Shown piece after piece: positions 58,134 through 64,000 of a stretch of DNA of 64,000 nt (position 1 is the first letter of the stretch; every line of letters begins with the position of its first letter). The notes below the pieces were generated by a model. The model searched no databases. It worked only from the letters and a program-made list of their open reading frames with translations, and was not told the DNA's origin. Origin of the DNA: JAKFEW01 sp036675505 (GTDB taxonomy: Bacteria; Cyanobacteriota; Sericytochromatia; S15B-MN24; JAQBPE01). Position numbers and translations under genes: made by a program. The stretch spans positions 8,985 to 72,984 of the forward strand of contig JAKFEW010000030.1 of the NCBI GenBank assembly GCA_036675505.1, read 5' to 3'.

Positions 58134-60241
58134 TCAAGCCGCCCCATGGGTGCGCGCGGCGTCAGGCTTGGACACGACGCCGGACTCGTCCGCGCCGCAG
58201 CCGATCAGCGCAGGATCCGCGGCCTGAAGCGTGAAACGAAAGCACGAGCCCTTGCCCAGGCCTTCGCTGCTGGCCTCGATCGAGCCGCCATGCGCCTCCA
58301 CCAGGGCCTTCGAGATGCTGAGGCCGAGGCCCGTGCCGCCGGCCGTGCGCGTGCGACTCATGTCGAGCTGGCGGAAGCGCGTGAAGAGCTTGACCATGTC
58401 TTCCGTGGCGATCCCGATTCCCGTGTCTTCGATTTCCGTCATGACCAAGCCGTCTCGCTCGCAAGCGCTCACGGTCACCACACCGCCCTCCGGCGTGAAC
58501 TTGATGGCGTTGCCCACGAGGTTCGTGAGCACCTGGATGACGCGCTCCGGGTCGCACAGGGCGGCGAGCGCCGGCGGAATGATCGGCTCGAGCGTGATTT
58601 GCTTCTGGTCGGCCAGCGGCTTGAGCGTCGCGACGACATCGTCGACGAGCGGTGCGTAGAGTGCCGGCTTGGCGATCAGCTCGAACTCGCCGGCCTGGAT
58701 CTTGGCGAAATCCAGCAAATCGTTGACGAGCAGCAGCATGCGATCCGTGCCTTTGAGGATTTTCTCGAGGAACGCGTGCTGCTCGGCCGTGAGGGGTCCC
58801 GCGACCTCATCGTCGAGGATCGAGGCGAAACCCATGATGAAGTTGAGCGGCGTGCGTAGTTCGTGGGAGATGACGCTGAGAAACTGGTCTTTGAGGTTGT
58901 CGACCTGTTTCAGGTGGTCGATCTGCTCGCGCTGGAGCCGCTCGTTCTCGACCCTGTCGGTGACGTCCAACGCGAAGACCAATACGCCCGACGGGCCTTC
59001 CTCGGCCTGCACGGGGAAGACCATCACGTCCCAGACGCCGCGCCGCCGCATGTTCTCGCCATCGTTCTTCGTGGCCTCCCCGGCATCGCGGCCGAAGGGG
59101 AAGCCGATCATGCGGTGTGGCTCGCCCGACTCGCGGACCGCCTCGAAGATCGGCAAGAACATCTCGGCGCTCGCAGCCAGCGCCTCGGCGACCGGGCGGT
59201 CGAGCACGGCGCTGAGGGCGGCCCCCGTGAAGCGGCCGAACTCCGGGTTGGCCGAGCGCAACACGAGGTCGCCGTCGACGTAAGCGATGCCTGCCGGGGC
59301 GTTGTCGATCAGTCGCTCCATGAGACGCTTCTGGGCGCCGAGCTCGCGGGTGCGTTGGGCCACCTCGGCCTCGATCACCCGGTTGTGTTGCTCGAGCGCC
59401 TGCTGGTGACGGATGCGGTCGTCGATGTCGGTGAAGGTGCTGATCCAGCCCACCAGCCGGCCGGCTCCGTCGAACTCGGGGCAGGTCTGGACGAGGTGCC
59501 ACCTGTAGGTTGAATCCTCCGCGTGGAGGAGGCGGTACTCGGCCGACGAGCCCTCGTTGGAAGCCAGGAGCTCCGCGCGTCGCCTGAAAAACCGCTCGGC
59601 GTCGTCCGGGTGGAGCACACGCCGGGCGACCTCGGGCGTGAACACCGTATCCGGCGGCAAACCGGTGTAGTCCCACCACCGCTGGTTGAAGAACGTAATC
59701 TGGCCATCTCTCGTCGCCGTGCTCACCATGTTGGGCATGGCGTCGGCCAGGTTACGGAGGCGCTGCTGGCTGGCGGCCGTGAGGGCGGCGAGCTCGAGCG
59801 CGCGCTCGCGGGCATCGGCCTGCCGGAGCAGCTCCGTCTGGTGGCGGAGCTGCTCGTTTTTGCGATGGAGCTCCACGAAGACCGCGATCTTGGAGCGCAG
59901 GATGTCGGGCTCGAAGGGCTTGAAGATGTAGTCTACGGCGCCGACGGCGTAGCCCTCGAAGACGTAGCGCTCCTCCTTGTTGATCGCGGTGAGGAAGATG
60001 ATCGGGATGAAGCGGCTCTTCTCGCGCTCCTTGATCAACATGGCGGTCTCGAAGCCGTTCATCCCCGGCATCTGGACATCCATCAAGATGACGGCGAAAT
60101 CCTGCCGCAGCACCGCCTTCAGCGCCTCTTCGCCGGAGCACGCACGCACGAGGTCGAGCCCCATGCCCTCCAGGATGGCCTCGAGCGCCAGGAGATTCTC
60201 CTGGCGATCGTCGACCATCAAGACGCTGACCCGATCCTCGT

Positions 60242-60245
<4 letters not shown>
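58134..60245 (-). CDS. Hybrid sensor histidine kinase: receiver-PAS-PAS-HisKA-HATPase
   Basis: 703 residues, soluble. An N-terminal receiver (about 5-125) has VLMVDDRQ, the acceptor Asp in VILMDVQMPGMNG and the KPF lysine. A coiled coil (about 130-165) leads to PAS domain 1 (about 170-290, FFNQRWWDYTG) and PAS 2 (about 325-440, with its PAC section). HisKA (about 460-525) has the phospho-His in ISHELRTPLNF. The ATPase domain (about 565-690) has the N box NLVGNAIKFTPEGG, the G1 DTGIGI and the G2 GGTGLGLSIS motifs. All catalytic motifs look intact. The ATG overlaps the stop of the upstream poly-HAMP kinase (ATGA), so they are coexpressed and may form one relay. Confidence 0.93.

Positions 60246-64000
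<3,755 letters not shown>

Overview
This is a chromosomal window from a very GC-rich (by eye about 70 percent) bacterium. It has dense operons, many ATGA/GTGA stop-start overlaps, frequent GTG starts and a large share of predicted lipoproteins. No rRNA, tRNA, CRISPR, transposase, integrase or phage gene was seen. Lineage cannot be fixed from the window. The mix of poly-HAMP kinases, a kinase-ATPase-TPR-GAF signalling giant, Sel1-repeat proteins and NHL/IPT lipoproteins with an Asn-Asn-Gly-Gly octapeptide repeat would suit an environmental Gram-negative such as a non-photosynthetic relative of Cyanobacteria or a Myxococcota-like organism; this is a low-confidence inference.

Layout. 1-7.9 kb: purine ring degradation (allB, alc, uraD, uraH on +), then lipoproteins and two Sel1 proteins on -, with a CitE/HpaI-superfamily enzyme that may consume the glyoxylate made by this pathway. 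8-14.9 kb: an oligopeptide-type binding lipoprotein, one permease, a secreted DUF4097-like protein, a GH2 protein without its acid/base Glu, and two small proteins. 14.9-20.6 kb (-): a membrane protein, a large NHL lipoprotein, a degenerate response regulator, a YbgC-like thioesterase and an EamA exporter. 20.6-24.1 kb: a complete ribose-type ABC importer. 25-28.8 kb: a MalFG/E-type importer without ATPase. 28.8-34.4 kb: a DUF1460 protein and two tandem paralogous NHL/IPT lipoproteins. 34.4-37.1 kb: glutamate dehydrogenase, a hypothetical protein and a Nudix CoA pyrophosphatase. 37.2-43.2 kb: lipA and a 2-oxoacid dehydrogenase operon (E1 beta, E2, two lipoproteins, E3). 43.2-48.1 kb: a 1614-residue pseudokinase/ATPase/TPR/GAF/GGDEF protein. 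48.2-53.9 kb: lipB, a HEAT-repeat protein, an AGPS-like flavoenzyme, glpD and a small basic protein. 53.9-58 kb: cysteine dioxygenase with a CysE-like protein lacking its catalytic dyad, and a membrane-bound winged-helix protein. 58-64 kb: two overlapping hybrid sensor kinases, the second running off the window.

Themes. lipA, lipB and the lipoyl-dependent complex (E2, E3) lie within 12 kb and form one metabolic unit. Several proteins keep a fold but lack key catalytic residues (response regulator, Ser/Thr kinase domain, GH2, CysE-like). Many starts have a -10-like hexamer only 6-7 nt upstream and no Shine-Dalgarno sequence, which suggests leaderless mRNAs; one such module is tandemly duplicated. 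A diverged intergenic repeat occurs at 1.7 kb and 36.2 kb and supplies the end of the allantoinase reading frame.
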